49,897 nucleotides of DNA from SIG454 sp045646365 (GCA_045646365.1 JAZRKP010000036.1:1-49897); one strand, 5' to 3'; shown: positions 31,791-40,941, counted from the first letter of the stretch. Translations and numbers: made by a program. The notes: a model not told the origin generated them from the letters alone.

Positions 31791-32723
31791 ATGGAAAAAC
31801 GAATCAGAGAAATTATGGGAATATTTCCTGAAAATTTAAGAATGCTTTTAAGAAAAGGTTTAGACGGAATCTGGGGGAATCTTGAGGAGATAAGATTGAG
31901 AGTGAATCGTCCGCTTATTATAGGAACTTCGGGCGGAAATTTTGCTATACTGAAAGACGGGAGTTTGTCCCCTGCGTTGGGCGGAGCGTATATTGTAAGC
32001 GATTCGGATATAAGACAGGTGTTCTGCAATCTTTGTGAAAATTCAGTTTATGCTTATGAAGAGGAAATCCGTCAGGGATACATAACAGTAAAGGGTGGTC
32101 ACCGTGCGGGATTTTGTGGAAAAGCGGTAGTTCGTGACGGTAGAACGGAGACTATCAGGGATATAAATGCGGTTAATATAAGGGTTGCGAAAGAATGGAT
32201 TGGGTGCGGAAGTGAGTATATAAATGATATAATGCAAAACGGCAGAGTTATGAATACATTGGTCGTTTCACCGCCCGGTTGCGGGAAGACAACCCTCCTT
32301 CGGGATTTGACGAGGTTAATTTCCAATTCAGGAATGAAGGTTTCGGTTGTTGATGAGAGAGGCGAGATTGGTGCTTGCTATTGCTCTGTTCCGCAAAATG
32401 ATTTGGGAGTACAGACGGATATAATTGAAGATGCTCCCAAGAAAGAGGCAATCCCTATTATGCTCCGTTCTATGTCACCACAGGTTATTATCTGTGATGA
32501 AATCGCCACGGAGTCAGATGTGAAGAGCATTAAAAAGTGCTTTGGCTCGGGAGTTGCGGTGATTGCCAGTGCTCATTCGGGAAGTGTTGAGGAGGCGAAA
32601 AACAATCCTCTTCTTAAAGGACTTTTTGGCGGAAATGGTTTCAGGAAAATTATATTTTTGGCGAGAAATGACGAAAGTATCAGCAAACGGGTTGTGGGTG
32701 AAGTTATCGGGGTGGACAGATAA
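31791..32723 (+). CDS. spoIIIAA: Stage III sporulation protein AA (ATPase)
   Basis: SpoIIIAA is the secretion-type ATPase of the channel that joins mother cell and forespore during engulfment. The 310-residue protein has Walker A SPPGCGKT (160-167), Walker B VIICDEI and the clostridial LEEIRLRVNRPL segment near the N-terminus. ATG 31791 follows AGAGGG; an in-frame TTG two codons earlier is rejected. It opens the eight-gene spoIIIA operon and its stop overlaps the spoIIIAB start. Confidence 0.97.
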   Translation: MEKRIREIMGIFPENLRMLLRKGLDGIWGNLEEIRLRVNRPLIIGTSGGNFAILKDGSLSPALGGAYIVSDSDIRQVFCNLCENSVYAYEEEIRQGYITVKGGHRAGFCGKAVVRDGRTETIRDINAVNIRVAKEWIGCGSEYINDIMQNGRVMNTLVVSPPGCGKTTLLRDLTRLISNSGMKVSVVDERGEIGACYCSVPQNDLGVQTDIIEDAPKKEAIPIMLRSMSPQVIICDEIATESDVKSIKKCFGSGVAVIASAHSGSVEEAKNNPLLKGLFGGNGFRKIIFLARNDESISKRVVGEVIGVDR

Positions 32724-33241
32724 TGATACGGGTTTTATGCGGAATCATCATTATTCTGGGCTTTGCGTATTTGGGCAGAATGTGTGCTGAAAAAGAAAAA
32801 TCCCGTCTTTTTCAGCTCGACTCATTTTGCGACGGACTGAATATGCTTGAGTTTAATATACGATATATGAGTTTGCCTATGTATGAGGCGTTGGAAAAGG
32901 CGGGGGAGTGTTGTATTGAGCCTGTTAAGTCGGTTTTTGCCACGGCGTCGGAGGCTCTTTGCGGAGAGGACAGTATATCTTCGGGAGAGGCGTTTTGCAG
33001 AGGTGTTGAAAAGCACAGAAGTGGAATAACTCTCTCCGAAGACGAAATAGAAATACTGAAAAGCTTTTCTCTGTCTTTAGGAAGAGGGGACAGAGAATCG
33101 GAAATTGTTAATATTCAGGCGGCAAAAATCAGGCTTTCCGAGTCTTGCCGTGATGCCAGAGATGAGATAAACAGAAAAGCAAAAGCGGTTAAAGGGATAA
33201 GCACGCTTATAGGGGTGTTTGTTGTAATCGTTCTTTTTTGA
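32723..33241 (+). CDS. spoIIIAB: Stage III sporulation protein AB
   Basis: The 172-residue protein has an N-terminal membrane segment (about 3-17) and another at the C-terminus, with a helical region between (LDSFCDGLNMLEFNIRYMSLP). This is the GspF-like component of the feeding-tube apparatus. Its ATG shares its first base with the spoIIIAA stop, and it is followed after 18 bases by spoIIIAC. Confidence 0.93.
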   Translation: MIRVLCGIIIILGFAYLGRMCAEKEKSRLFQLDSFCDGLNMLEFNIRYMSLPMYEALEKAGECCIEPVKSVFATASEALCGEDSISSGEAFCRGVEKHRSGITLSEDEIEILKSFSLSLGRGDRESEIVNIQAAKIRLSESCRDARDEINRKAKAVKGISTLIGVFVVIVLF

Positions 33242-33259
33242 CAGTAACGGAGGGATAAA

Positions 33260-33457
33260 ATGACAGGAGTGGACTTGATTTTTAAGGTTGCGGCAATAGG
33301 AATACTGGTTGCGGTTTTGAATCAGCTTCTTGTTAGAAGCGGAAGAGAGGACCAGGCAATGCTCACGACTCTTGCAGGACTTATCGTTGTACTTATGATG
33401 GTTATTCAGCAGATAAGTAATCTGTTTGACACTATCAAGAATGTCTTTGAACTTTGA
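33260..33457 (+). CDS. spoIIIAC: Stage III sporulation protein AC
   Basis: The 65-residue protein has two hydrophobic segments (about 5-22 and 36-52) and the family's short length. It is a membrane part of the SpoIIIA complex, related in sequence to SpoIIIAD. RBS CGGAGGG lies upstream. The stop is one base from the predicted spoIIIAD start. Confidence 0.94.
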   Translation: MTGVDLIFKVAAIGILVAVLNQLLVRSGREDQAMLTTLAGLIVVLMMVIQQISNLFDTIKNVFEL

Positions 33458-33458
33458 T

Positions 33459-33851
33459 ATGGGAATTGAAAAAATAATTGGGGTTGCTTTGGTAACGGTG
33501 GTGCTTTCCGTACTTTTGAAGAGTTACAGACCTGAAATTTCTCTGTCAATATCCCTTGTTTCAATGGGGGTAATGTTCGCACTAATAAGTCCGTATATGA
33601 AAACTGCACTGAATTCTTTTGTGAACCTCTCAGAGCAAATAGGTCTTAATATAAAATATATGGTCATTGTCATAAAGGTTATTGGCGTTGCTTATATAAC
33701 AGAACTTGGAGCGGAAATTTGCCGTGACTCAGGAGAAAATGCGGTTGGAACAAAGGTCGAAATCTGTGGCAAGATAATAATTATTGTAATGTCTATGCCT
33801 GTTATTTACGAACTTTTTGAGGTTATAGGCGAGATTGTCAGTCTGGTTTAG
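33459..33851 (+). CDS. spoIIIAD: Stage III sporulation protein AD
   Basis: The 130-residue membrane protein starts MGIEKIIGVALVTVVLSVLLK and contains KSYRPEISLSISLVSMGVMF, the family pattern, with about four membrane segments. The start is uncertain: ATG 33459, one base after the spoIIIAC stop, gives the usual length and suggests coupling; ATG 33441, inside spoIIIAC, would add six residues. Neither has a strong ribosome binding site. Confidence 0.93.
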   Translation: MGIEKIIGVALVTVVLSVLLKSYRPEISLSISLVSMGVMFALISPYMKTALNSFVNLSEQIGLNIKYMVIVIKVIGVAYITELGAEICRDSGENAVGTKVEICGKIIIIVMSMPVIYELFEVIGEIVSLV

Positions 33852-33866
33852 CAAAGGATAAGAAAT

Positions 33867-35015
33867 GTGAAGAAATTAGTTTTTTTAATGATAATTACTG
33901 TCAGTATTTTGATGACTGTAAATGCTGAAGAATCAAGGATTATGGATGAGTATGTTTCGATTTATTCAACAGAACTTGAAAAAGCGTGGGATGAAAGTTC
34001 CGATATAGAGAAAATAATCCCCGATTTCAGTGCGGAGGACATTATAAGGAAAACCGTGTCGGGAAAGAGTATATTTGATATAAAGGCGTTATTTGAAAGG
34101 CTTCTTGCGTTGTTGTTTGGAGAAATTCGGAGCGTTGTTAAAATAATGGTATATATTCTTGCTCTGTCAGTTCTAACTGCGTATCTGTCTGCCTTGCCGG
34201 AGGGGCGGAGTAAAGAGGTTTCTGAAATCGCATTTTACGGTTGCTACATAATTATTGCGGGAATATGTTCGGCATCATTTATTGAAATTGTTCATTGCGG
34301 AAAAACGGCTATCAATACCTTGATTCTGGTAGCGAAAATAATTGTACCGCTTGTTCTTGCAACGCTTGTCGGGACAGGAGCGGTTATATCTGCCGCCGCA
34401 TTTCAGCCTATGCTTTTGTCTGTAATCGGGATTGCACTTTTGGTGATAGAAAAGGTTTTTATGCCTGCTCTGATGCTTTTTGCAACACTTAATATGGTTA
34501 ACTGTCTGTCGGATAAATTCAACATTGAGAAGATGGTGCAGTTTATAGGAAAGGTTATCAAATGGGGAATGTCGGTACTTCTTACCATATTCGTTGGATG
34601 TGCAGGGCTTCAAAGTCTTGCCTCAAGCGGAGCCGACGGGATTTCTGTTAAGATTGCAAAATATGCAGCGTCAAATCTTATTCCGTTTGTGGGCGGTATT
34701 TTGTCAGAGACAGTTGAAACCGTGTTAAATTGCAGTGTTGTCATAAAAAATGCAGTGGGGATAACGGGGATAATTATAATGGCAGGGACTATGGCTTTGC
34801 CTCTCATAAAAATTTCAGCTTGCCTCATAGTTCTTCGTATAACAGCATCTTTGGTTCAGCCTGTCGCCGATAACAAAATTGTAAAATGTGTTTCAGGAAT
34901 GGCAGATGCGGTGGGACTTGTGTTTGCAATCGCTTTGGCTGTAACTGTAATGTTTATAATAATTCTGACGGTTATGCTGAATGCAGGAAGTTCTGCCGTA
35001 ATGCTGGGGAGATAG
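33867..35015 (+). CDS. spoIIIAE: Stage III sporulation protein AE
   Basis: This is the large polytopic subunit of the SpoIIIA channel. The 382-residue protein has a signal peptide (about 1-20), a soluble segment of roughly 80 residues and then about seven or eight membrane segments. The start is GTG at 33867 behind AAAGGA. The segment GCAGLQSLASSGADGISVK is conserved in the family. Confidence 0.95.
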   Translation: MKKLVFLMIITVSILMTVNAEESRIMDEYVSIYSTELEKAWDESSDIEKIIPDFSAEDIIRKTVSGKSIFDIKALFERLLALLFGEIRSVVKIMVYILALSVLTAYLSALPEGRSKEVSEIAFYGCYIIIAGICSASFIEIVHCGKTAINTLILVAKIIVPLVLATLVGTGAVISAAAFQPMLLSVIGIALLVIEKVFMPALMLFATLNMVNCLSDKFNIEKMVQFIGKVIKWGMSVLLTIFVGCAGLQSLASSGADGISVKIAKYAASNLIPFVGGILSETVETVLNCSVVIKNAVGITGIIIMAGTMALPLIKISACLIVLRITASLVQPVADNKIVKCVSGMADAVGLVFAIALAVTVMFIIILTVMLNAGSSAVMLGR

Positions 35016-35519
35016 ATGATGGAGGCTGTAAAGGATTGGTGTATTAAAATTGCGGGAGTGTTGATTTTGTCGGCACTTACAGAGGCGGTTTTACCGTCGG
35101 GAAATGTGAAAAAATATGTCAGGATTTTAATGGGTTTAATATTAACGATATGTGTCTGCACCCCTCTTGCGGGGAAAATGGATACTGAATTTTTTATAGA
35201 TGATGGCAAAACAGAGGCGTATTTTGAAGCAGAGGAAATGAATGAAAGGGAGCGTGAAGCAGTGTTAAGATTGTATAAAGCAAATCTTGCAAGAAAGATG
35301 AATGATGATTTGAAAGCAGTTATTGAAAACTGTGAGTTCGAGTTTCAGCTTGAGGTTGAGGCAGGGAATATGAATGAATTCGGCAGAATAAGGGGCGTTA
35401 TTGTGACGGTTGTGACAAAAGACGGCAGACTTGAAAAGGACGAACTTATAGAAAAAATAATCTCAGAGAAATACGGTGTTTCGGTAAAAAACATTGCGGT
35501 CAATTATCGGACGGATTAG
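35016..35519 (+). CDS. spoIIIAF: Stage III sporulation protein AF
   Basis: The 167-residue protein has two N-terminal membrane segments (about 9-27 and 36-54) and a soluble C-terminal domain with the beta-alpha character of a ring-building motif. The ATG at 35016 follows the spoIIIAE stop directly, and ATG 35019 is an equal alternative. RBS GGGGAGA lies in the end of spoIIIAE. Confidence 0.92.
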   Translation: MMEAVKDWCIKIAGVLILSALTEAVLPSGNVKKYVRILMGLILTICVCTPLAGKMDTEFFIDDGKTEAYFEAEEMNEREREAVLRLYKANLARKMNDDLKAVIENCEFEFQLEVEAGNMNEFGRIRGVIVTVVTKDGRLEKDELIEKIISEKYGVSVKNIAVNYRTD

Positions 35520-35532
35520 CGGAGGTAAAACG

Positions 35533-36084
35533 GTGAACTTTGATATTATACGAGGAAACGGAGGAACTCCTTCGGGGAAGAACAAAATAATAATTTTTCT
35601 GATAATCGGAGCAATATTATTTCTTGCTTTCGGAAGTTTTGGTAAGAGTGAAAAAGAGCCGACGGATATGAAAAAAGAGGAGTTTGATTTTGAGGAATAT
35701 AAGCTTGTTCTTTCAAATGAGGCGGAGGAGGCTCTCTCTCAAATAAAAGGGGCAGGAAAGGTTAAGGTAGTGCTGAGCTTTGACAGTCGGGGAAAAACTG
35801 TTGTGGCGAGAAACAGTCAGAGTAAAGTCCAGACGGACACGGGACAAAGTGACAACAGGGAAACAAAGGAAAACTCGGACAGCGTTGTTGTGTATGGACA
35901 GGGGCAGAGTGAAACACCCTATGTGACAGAGGAGAAACTTCCGCTTCCGTCGGGGGTTTTGGTTATTGCTCAGGGGGCAGGAAATGAAAATGTCAGATTG
36001 GAACTTTATGAGGCGGTTAAAGCCTTATATGGAATTTCATCACACAGAATTAAGGTGACGGATTATAAAAATGAAAATAATTAA
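35533..36084 (+). CDS. spoIIIAG: Stage III sporulation protein AG
   Basis: SpoIIIAG forms a large ring in the intermembrane space. The 183-residue protein has one membrane segment (about 18-34) and a soluble domain with the GAGKVKVVLSF ring-building-motif strand, a Ser/Thr/Gln-rich insert, and LPLPSGVLVIAQGAGNENVRLEL. GTG 35533 is preferred because GGAGG lies seven bases upstream; the longer in-frame start lies within spoIIIAF. It overlaps the region before spoIIIAH. Confidence 0.94.
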   Translation: MNFDIIRGNGGTPSGKNKIIIFLIIGAILFLAFGSFGKSEKEPTDMKKEEFDFEEYKLVLSNEAEEALSQIKGAGKVKVVLSFDSRGKTVVARNSQSKVQTDTGQSDNRETKENSDSVVVYGQGQSETPYVTEEKLPLPSGVLVIAQGAGNENVRLELYEAVKALYGISSHRIKVTDYKNENN

Positions 36085-36124
36085 GTTTTACACAAAATAC
36101 ATAAACGGTGAAAGGATGAAGAAA

Positions 36125-36667
36125 ATGAAAAAATTAACAGACGGGAAAAAGGCGGGAGCAAAGTCTAAAAAGGCGTCAATAAAGAGCCGCCAGATTCTGG
36201 TTGGCGCTCTTGCGGTAATGGTTGTTGCGGCGGGGTACTATCGCTATTCAATAAGCAATATTGAAAACGAAACCGAAACTGTTGCGGTGGTTAATACAGG
36301 GGAAACTCAGGAGGAGAATTATTTTGCATCAGCAAGAAAGGAAAGGGACAGCGCGAGGAGTGAGGCGGAAGAATTGGTAAGGGAAATTGCGGACAGTGAA
36401 GACGCAACGGCAGATGCAAAGGCTGAGGCGGATTTAAAACTTAAAAAGATTGCGGAAAATATAAAAAAAGAGGGAGAAATAGAAAGCCTTATCAAAGCTA
36501 AAGGCTATGAGGACTGTATAGTTTTTATTGACGAAAATGAGGTAAGGGTTATTGTTAATGCCGATAAGCTCGAAAGCGATAAGGTTGCTCAGATAAGTGA
36601 TATAGTCACATCAAAAACAAATTTCAAGCCCTCTCAGATTGTTATAGGAAATGAGAAAAAGAAGTGA
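36125..36667 (+). CDS. spoIIIAH: Stage III sporulation protein AH
   Basis: SpoIIIAH meets the forespore protein SpoIIQ across the double membrane. The 180-residue protein has a short basic N-terminus, one membrane segment (about 23-42), an acidic helical region (ARKERDSARSEAEELVREIA) and the ring-building domain YEDCIVFIDENEVRVIV. Start ATG 36125 is favoured since GAAAGG ends nine bases before it; in-frame ATG 36116 is possible. It is the last gene of the operon. SpoIIQ is not in the window. Confidence 0.93.
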   Translation: MKKLTDGKKAGAKSKKASIKSRQILVGALAVMVVAAGYYRYSISNIENETETVAVVNTGETQEENYFASARKERDSARSEAEELVREIADSEDATADAKAEADLKLKKIAENIKKEGEIESLIKAKGYEDCIVFIDENEVRVIVNADKLESDKVAQISDIVTSKTNFKPSQIVIGNEKKK

Positions 36668-36710
36668 TGAGAAGAGGAAGAAAAAAATATTAAAAAATTT
36701 GAAAAAATGA

Positions 36711-36739
36711 TTGTAAATCCAAATGTTTTGTGTTATAAT
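36711..36739 (+). promoter_or_regulatory. Sigma-A promoter for asp23
   Basis: TTGTAA (36711-36716) and a perfect TATAAT (36734-36739) are 17 bases apart. It separates the vegetative asp23-nusB genes from the sporulation operon. Confidence 0.8.
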
Positions 36740-36795
36740 ATCTATAATTGTATGATGATTTGAAAAATACAAATATTCTCAGGAGGTTTACGGTT

Positions 36796-37188
36796 ATGAA
36801 TTCTGAAGAAATGGTAAATAAAAACGGCGGTGTTGTAATCTCGGACGAGGTTGTTTCCGTAATTTCAGCCATTGCGGCGAAAAGTGTTGAAGGGGTCAGC
36901 GGAATGCAGGCTACTGTTGCGGGAGGCATTGTTGAATTTTTAGGTAAGAAAAATCCCGGTAAGGGCGTTAAAGTTTCCGTGACGGATAATGAGGTTGAAA
37001 TAGAAATTAGTATTTCAATCGTGTACGGTGCAAAAATTCAGGAGGTTGCCGCACAGATTCAGGAAAAGGTTAAGAATGAGGTTGAGGCTATGACAGGTTA
37101 TGATGTCAAAGCGGTTAATATCTCTGTTGACGGTGTTACAATGCCGAAAGAAGAAAAGGCAGACGAGGAAGCCGATAAAACTAAATAA
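36796..37188 (+). CDS. Asp23/Gls24 family protein (YqhY-like)
   Basis: The 130-residue soluble protein carries the Asp23 core VSVISAIAAKSVEGVSGMQ and VEIEISISIVYGAKIQEVAAQIQEKVKNEVEAMTGYDVKAVNISVDGV. The family is linked to cell-envelope and lipid homeostasis; the copy beside nusB corresponds to YqhY of Bacillus. ATG 36796 follows AGGAGG; the track to an upstream in-frame ATG (36748) crosses the transcription start region and is rejected. Confidence 0.93.
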   Translation: MNSEEMVNKNGGVVISDEVVSVISAIAAKSVEGVSGMQATVAGGIVEFLGKKNPGKGVKVSVTDNEVEIEISISIVYGAKIQEVAAQIQEKVKNEVEAMTGYDVKAVNISVDGVTMPKEEKADEEADKTK

Positions 37189-37200
37189 AAAACAAAAATG

Positions 37201-37232
37201 CCTGATTGACCGATATGGTCAATCGGGTTATT
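37201..37232 (+). other. Hairpin between asp23 and nusB
   Basis: CCTGATTGACC (37201-37211) pairs with GGTCAATCGGG (37217-37227) with one G-T pair. The tail (TTATTCT) is only weakly T-rich, so it is a poor terminator and may tune the expression of nusB. Confidence 0.5.
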
Positions 37233-37253
37233 CTACATAAATGGAGAAAGATT

Positions 37254-37658
37254 ATGAACAGAACAAAAGCAAGAGAATATGCGTTTATTTTACTTTTTCA
37301 GTATAAGTTTCAGCCTGCTGAAATTATGAATATGCTGGATGAATTCTGCGCTGAATACAATCCAGGGGTTCAGGAGGAGTATATCAGAACAGTTGTTTCA
37401 AAGGTTACTGAAAATGTAGAGAAAATTGATGAGATAATCGAGAAAACCAGTGAAGGTTGGGGCGTTGACCGTATTTCAACAGTTAATCTGTCCCTTTTAA
37501 GACTTGCGGTTGGGGAAATGCTTTATATTGAGAATATCCCTGCCCCTGTTTCCGTAAATGAAGCAGTCGGACTTGCAAAAACTTATGACGGGGAAGAATC
37601 GGTTGCGTTTATGAACGGTGTTCTTGATAAAATCAGAAACAGCATTGGGGAGATGTAA
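37254..37658 (+). CDS. nusB: Transcription antitermination factor NusB
   Basis: NusB works with NusE (S10) in rRNA antitermination. The 134-residue all-helical protein begins RTKAREYAFILLFQYKF and has LSLLRLAVGEMLYIENIP and VNEAVGLAKTYDGEESVAFMNGVLDKI, all standard. ATG 37254 follows GGAGAAAG. The TsaD-like gene starts directly after its stop. Confidence 0.97.
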   Translation: MNRTKAREYAFILLFQYKFQPAEIMNMLDEFCAEYNPGVQEEYIRTVVSKVTENVEKIDEIIEKTSEGWGVDRISTVNLSLLRLAVGEMLYIENIPAPVSVNEAVGLAKTYDGEESVAFMNGVLDKIRNSIGEM

Positions 37659-38588
37659 ATGGACAGAATATGTCTTGGAATTGACACCAGTTGCTATACG
37701 ACTTCCCTCGGTGTTATGGCAGGGGACAAGCATCGCCACTATAAAATCCCGCTTAAGGTTAAAGAGGGGCAGTGTGGTCTGCGTCAGTCCGATGCGGTTT
37801 TTGAGCATATAAAAAATCTGCCTGTCCTGTTTGAGGAAATGAGACAGGAGTTTGATTTAACAAAGTACAGCGAAAAAATTGTCTCAGTCAGCACAAGACC
37901 GAGAAATGCAGAAGGCTCATATATGCCTGTTTTTATGGCAGGACAGAGCTTTGCAAGAGCGGTTGCGGCATCGGTTGGGGCAAGACTTAACTGTGTCTCA
38001 CATCAGGAGGGACACATTATGGCGGCAATATATTCCTGCGGAGCATATTCAATCCTTGATAAGCCGTTCCTTGCGGTTCATATCTCAGGCGGAACAACAG
38101 AGATTGTTGTTGCCAGAAGATGCAGAAACGGGTTTGAATCGGAAATTGTTGGCGGAACAAAGGATTTGCCTGCAGGCCAGTTTATTGACCGAATCGGAGT
38201 CCTTATGGGACTTGAGTTTCCTTGCGGAAAATATCTTGATACAATGGCTATGGAATATGACGGCAAGGAAAAGGTTAAAACTGCCGTTGACGGATGCTAT
38301 ATGAATTTTTCGGGTGAAGAAACAAGGTATCGCCGTGCATTTGAAAATGGTGAGGAAAAAGAAAAAATTGCATATTCTGTTATGAGAGTCATAAGAGACT
38401 CGCTTGTTGAAACAATAGAAAATGCAAAGAAAGAATATAAGATTGAAAATGTCCTGATGGCGGGCGGTGTCTCTTCGTCAGGATTTATAAGGCAGGGCTT
38501 TTGTGATATACCAAATGTGTATTTTGCGGAGGCTGAGCTTTCAACAGATAACGCTATGGGGGTTTGCCATTTAGGGGAATTCCTGTAA
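37659..38588 (+). CDS. TsaD/Kae1-like paralogue
   Basis: The 309-residue protein has the ASKHA fold of TsaD, the threonylcarbamoyl transferase for tRNA A37. It opens LGIDTSCYTTSLGV, carries SHQEGHIMAA with the paired metal-type His115 and His119, and has ISGGTTEIVV where true TsaD has SGGHTEL. It is shorter than TsaD (about 340). These differences suggest a paralogue rather than the housekeeping enzyme; whether it is active is unknown. No tsaB, tsaC or tsaE is nearby. It is fused in frame spacing with nusB (stop and start adjacent) and overlaps the region before xseA. Confidence 0.8.
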   Translation: MDRICLGIDTSCYTTSLGVMAGDKHRHYKIPLKVKEGQCGLRQSDAVFEHIKNLPVLFEEMRQEFDLTKYSEKIVSVSTRPRNAEGSYMPVFMAGQSFARAVAASVGARLNCVSHQEGHIMAAIYSCGAYSILDKPFLAVHISGGTTEIVVARRCRNGFESEIVGGTKDLPAGQFIDRIGVLMGLEFPCGKYLDTMAMEYDGKEKVKTAVDGCYMNFSGEETRYRRAFENGEEKEKIAYSVMRVIRDSLVETIENAKKEYKIENVLMAGGVSSSGFIRQGFCDIPNVYFAEAELSTDNAMGVCHLGEFL

Positions 38589-38605
38589 AGCGGAAAGGCG
38601 TGGCT

Positions 38606-39796
38606 ATGGAAGAAAGACCGATATTAAGCGTAAGTCAGGTTAATATTTATATAAAAAATGTTCTGGATAACGATTTACTCTTGTCCGATGTGACGGTTAA
38701 AGGCGAGATTTCCAACTTCAAACTCCATTCGTCAGGGCATATGTATATGTCGCTTAAAGACGAAACGGGAGTTATGAGAGCAGTTATGTTCAGAACTGCA
38801 GGGGCAAAACTTCGTTTTAATCCAGAAAACGGAATGAAAGTTGTTGCACGGGGCAGAGTTACGGTTTATGAGCGTGACGGACAATACCAGCTCTATATAA
38901 ATTCTATGGAGCAGGAGGGTGTCGGGGATTTGCATATTGCCTTTGAAAAGCTTAAGAATAAGCTTATGGAAGAAGGCTTGTTTGACACAGAAAAGAAAAA
39001 ACCGCTCCCTAAATACCCTAAAAAAGTCGGCGTGGTTACTGCTCCGACGGGCGCGGCAATCCGTGATATTATAAACATATTGTCAAGACGCTTTTCTTAT
39101 ACGGATATAGTGATTTACCCCGTTTTGGTTCAAGGGGAGAACTCGGCAAAAAGTATTGTCGGTGCTATTGAATATTTTAATAAAGAGAAATCTGTTGATG
39201 TTATGATTGTCGGTCGTGGCGGAGGCTCTATTGAGGATTTATGGTCATTTAACGAGGAGATTGTTGCAAGAGCAATATATGAAAGCGAAATCCCGATTGT
39301 TTCGGCGGTTGGCCACGAAATAGACTTTACAATAGCAGACTTTGTTGCGGACTTAAGAGCCCCAACCCCCAGTGCGGCGGCAGAGCTTGTTGTTCCGTCA
39401 GGGGACGAACTTATTGAAAAGTTCGGAAATGTTATGAAAAGGCTTAAAAATTCTGCGGACAGAATTATAGAAAACAGAAAACTGAGGCTTAAAAACTGTG
39501 TTGATAAGTCCGTTATGAAAAATCCGTATTTAAAGCTTGATGACAGGAAAATCTATATTGATAATTTAGGACACAGACTCGAAATGGCTGAAAAAATGCT
39601 TTTAGAGAGGAAAAAGCAAATGCTTTCGGTTTATGCCTCAAAGCTCGACGGACTAAGTCCTTTGGGAACTGTTGCGAGAGGTTTTTCACTTGCAACAGGT
39701 GAGAGTGGAGTTATAAAGTCGGTTAATCAGGTTAAAAGCGGTGACGAAATCAAAGTCAGAGTGTCAGACGGAAGTTTTGACGCGGTTGTTAAATAA
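38606..39796 (+). CDS. xseA: Exodeoxyribonuclease VII large subunit
   Basis: Exonuclease VII degrades single-stranded DNA. The 396-residue protein has the OB-fold domain (VKGEISNFKLHSSGHMYMSLKD, about 30-51), the catalytic region VGVVTAPTGAAIRDI and GRGGGSIEDLWSFN, VGHEIDFTIADFVADLRAPTPSAAAE, and a coiled-coil stretch before the C-terminal GFSLA segment. ATG 38606 follows AAAGGCG; the upstream in-frame start lies inside the previous gene. Confidence 0.97.
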   Translation: MEERPILSVSQVNIYIKNVLDNDLLLSDVTVKGEISNFKLHSSGHMYMSLKDETGVMRAVMFRTAGAKLRFNPENGMKVVARGRVTVYERDGQYQLYINSMEQEGVGDLHIAFEKLKNKLMEEGLFDTEKKKPLPKYPKKVGVVTAPTGAAIRDIINILSRRFSYTDIVIYPVLVQGENSAKSIVGAIEYFNKEKSVDVMIVGRGGGSIEDLWSFNEEIVARAIYESEIPIVSAVGHEIDFTIADFVADLRAPTPSAAAELVVPSGDELIEKFGNVMKRLKNSADRIIENRKLRLKNCVDKSVMKNPYLKLDDRKIYIDNLGHRLEMAEKMLLERKKQMLSVYASKLDGLSPLGTVARGFSLATGESGVIKSVNQVKSGDEIKVRVSDGSFDAVVK

Positions 39797-39807
39797 GGAG
39801 ATATAAA

Positions 39808-40038
39808 ATGAGCAAGGAAACCTTTGAAAATAATCTTAAAGAGCTTGAAGGGGTTGTTAAGGCTTTGGAGAGTGCAGATGTGAGCCTTGATGAAATGCTT
39901 GAGCTTTTTGAAAAAGGAATAAAATTAACAAAGAACTGCACAAGCCAGATTGAAAATGCAGAGCAGAAAATAACAGTTCTTATGAAAGATAAAAATGGAG
40001 AAATGACGGAAGAAAATTTTGCACCGTTGGGAGAATAA
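39808..40038 (+). CDS. xseB: Exodeoxyribonuclease VII small subunit
   Basis: The 76-residue helical protein has the family pattern FENNLKELEGVVKALESADVSLDEMLELFEKGIKL. It associates with XseA. RBS AAGGAGA; 11 bases after xseA and one base before the ispA start. Confidence 0.96.
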   Translation: MSKETFENNLKELEGVVKALESADVSLDEMLELFEKGIKLTKNCTSQIENAEQKITVLMKDKNGEMTEENFAPLGE

Positions 40039-40039
40039 T

Positions 40040-40921
40040 ATGAATTTTGATGCAAAAATGAGGGAGTATATAGAGCTTGTTAATTCAAAGCTTTCGGAAT
40101 ATGTGCCTCAGAAAGAAAATTTGCAAAAGTCAATATATGAAGCTATGCGATATAGCCTTATGGCGGGCGGGAAAAGGATAAGACCTATCCTTGCCCTGTC
40201 GATTTGCGAAATGCTTGGCGGGAATGCAGAGAAAGCACTTCCTTATGCCTGTGCGCTGGAATGTATTCATACATATTCGCTTATCCACGACGACCTTCCC
40301 TGTATGGATAATGATGATATGCGACGGGGAAAGCCAACCTGCCACAAAGCCTTTGACGAAGCAACGGCACTTCTTGCAGGTGACGCTCTTTTAAACCGTG
40401 CTTTTGAGATAATGTCAGCTTATGGGACAGATAATAACTGTACCGTCGAGGTTATAAAATATGTTTCAAATAATTCGGGAACAGAGGGAATGATTGGCGG
40501 ACAGGTTGTTGACCTTATGTGTGAGGGTGACGGGAATGTAGGCGAGGAAACTTTAAGGTATATCCACCGCAACAAAACCGGGGCGCTTATCTCAGCGGCA
40601 GCTATGATAGGAGCAATCTGTGGAAATGCAACAGATGAAGAAAAGGCGAAAATTATTGAGTTTTCTGATAATTTAGGGCTTGCCTTTCAGATAAAGGATG
40701 ATATCCTTGACTTTATCGGAGACGATGAGGTTTTAGGTAAGCCAACGGGTAGCGATGAAGAAAATGATAAAACAACATTCGTGACACTTATGGGGATTGA
40801 AAAAGCGGAAGAAGAACTTCAGCGAACTACAAAGGCCGCAAAGGCCGCACTTTCCATGTTTGGTGCTGAAAATGAATTTTTGTGTTCTCTGGCAGATTTC
40901 CTGCTTAAGAGAAACTTTTAG
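40040..40921 (+). CDS. ispA: Farnesyl/geranyl diphosphate synthase
   Basis: This polyprenyl synthase condenses isopentenyl and allylic diphosphates. The 293-residue protein has the GGKRIRPIL segment, the first aspartate-rich motif DDLPCMD (84-90) and the second DDILD (220-224). The residues before the first motif (HTYSLIH) fit short-chain products, most likely farnesyl diphosphate. ATG 40040 follows GGGAGAA and lies one base after the xseB stop. The genes dxs and tlyA, its common downstream partners, are absent; thrS follows instead. Confidence 0.95.
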   Translation: MNFDAKMREYIELVNSKLSEYVPQKENLQKSIYEAMRYSLMAGGKRIRPILALSICEMLGGNAEKALPYACALECIHTYSLIHDDLPCMDNDDMRRGKPTCHKAFDEATALLAGDALLNRAFEIMSAYGTDNNCTVEVIKYVSNNSGTEGMIGGQVVDLMCEGDGNVGEETLRYIHRNKTGALISAAAMIGAICGNATDEEKAKIIEFSDNLGLAFQIKDDILDFIGDDEVLGKPTGSDEENDKTTFVTLMGIEKAEEELQRTTKAAKAALSMFGAENEFLCSLADFLLKRNF

Positions 40922-40941
40922 ATATACAGGAGGAAAAAGAA

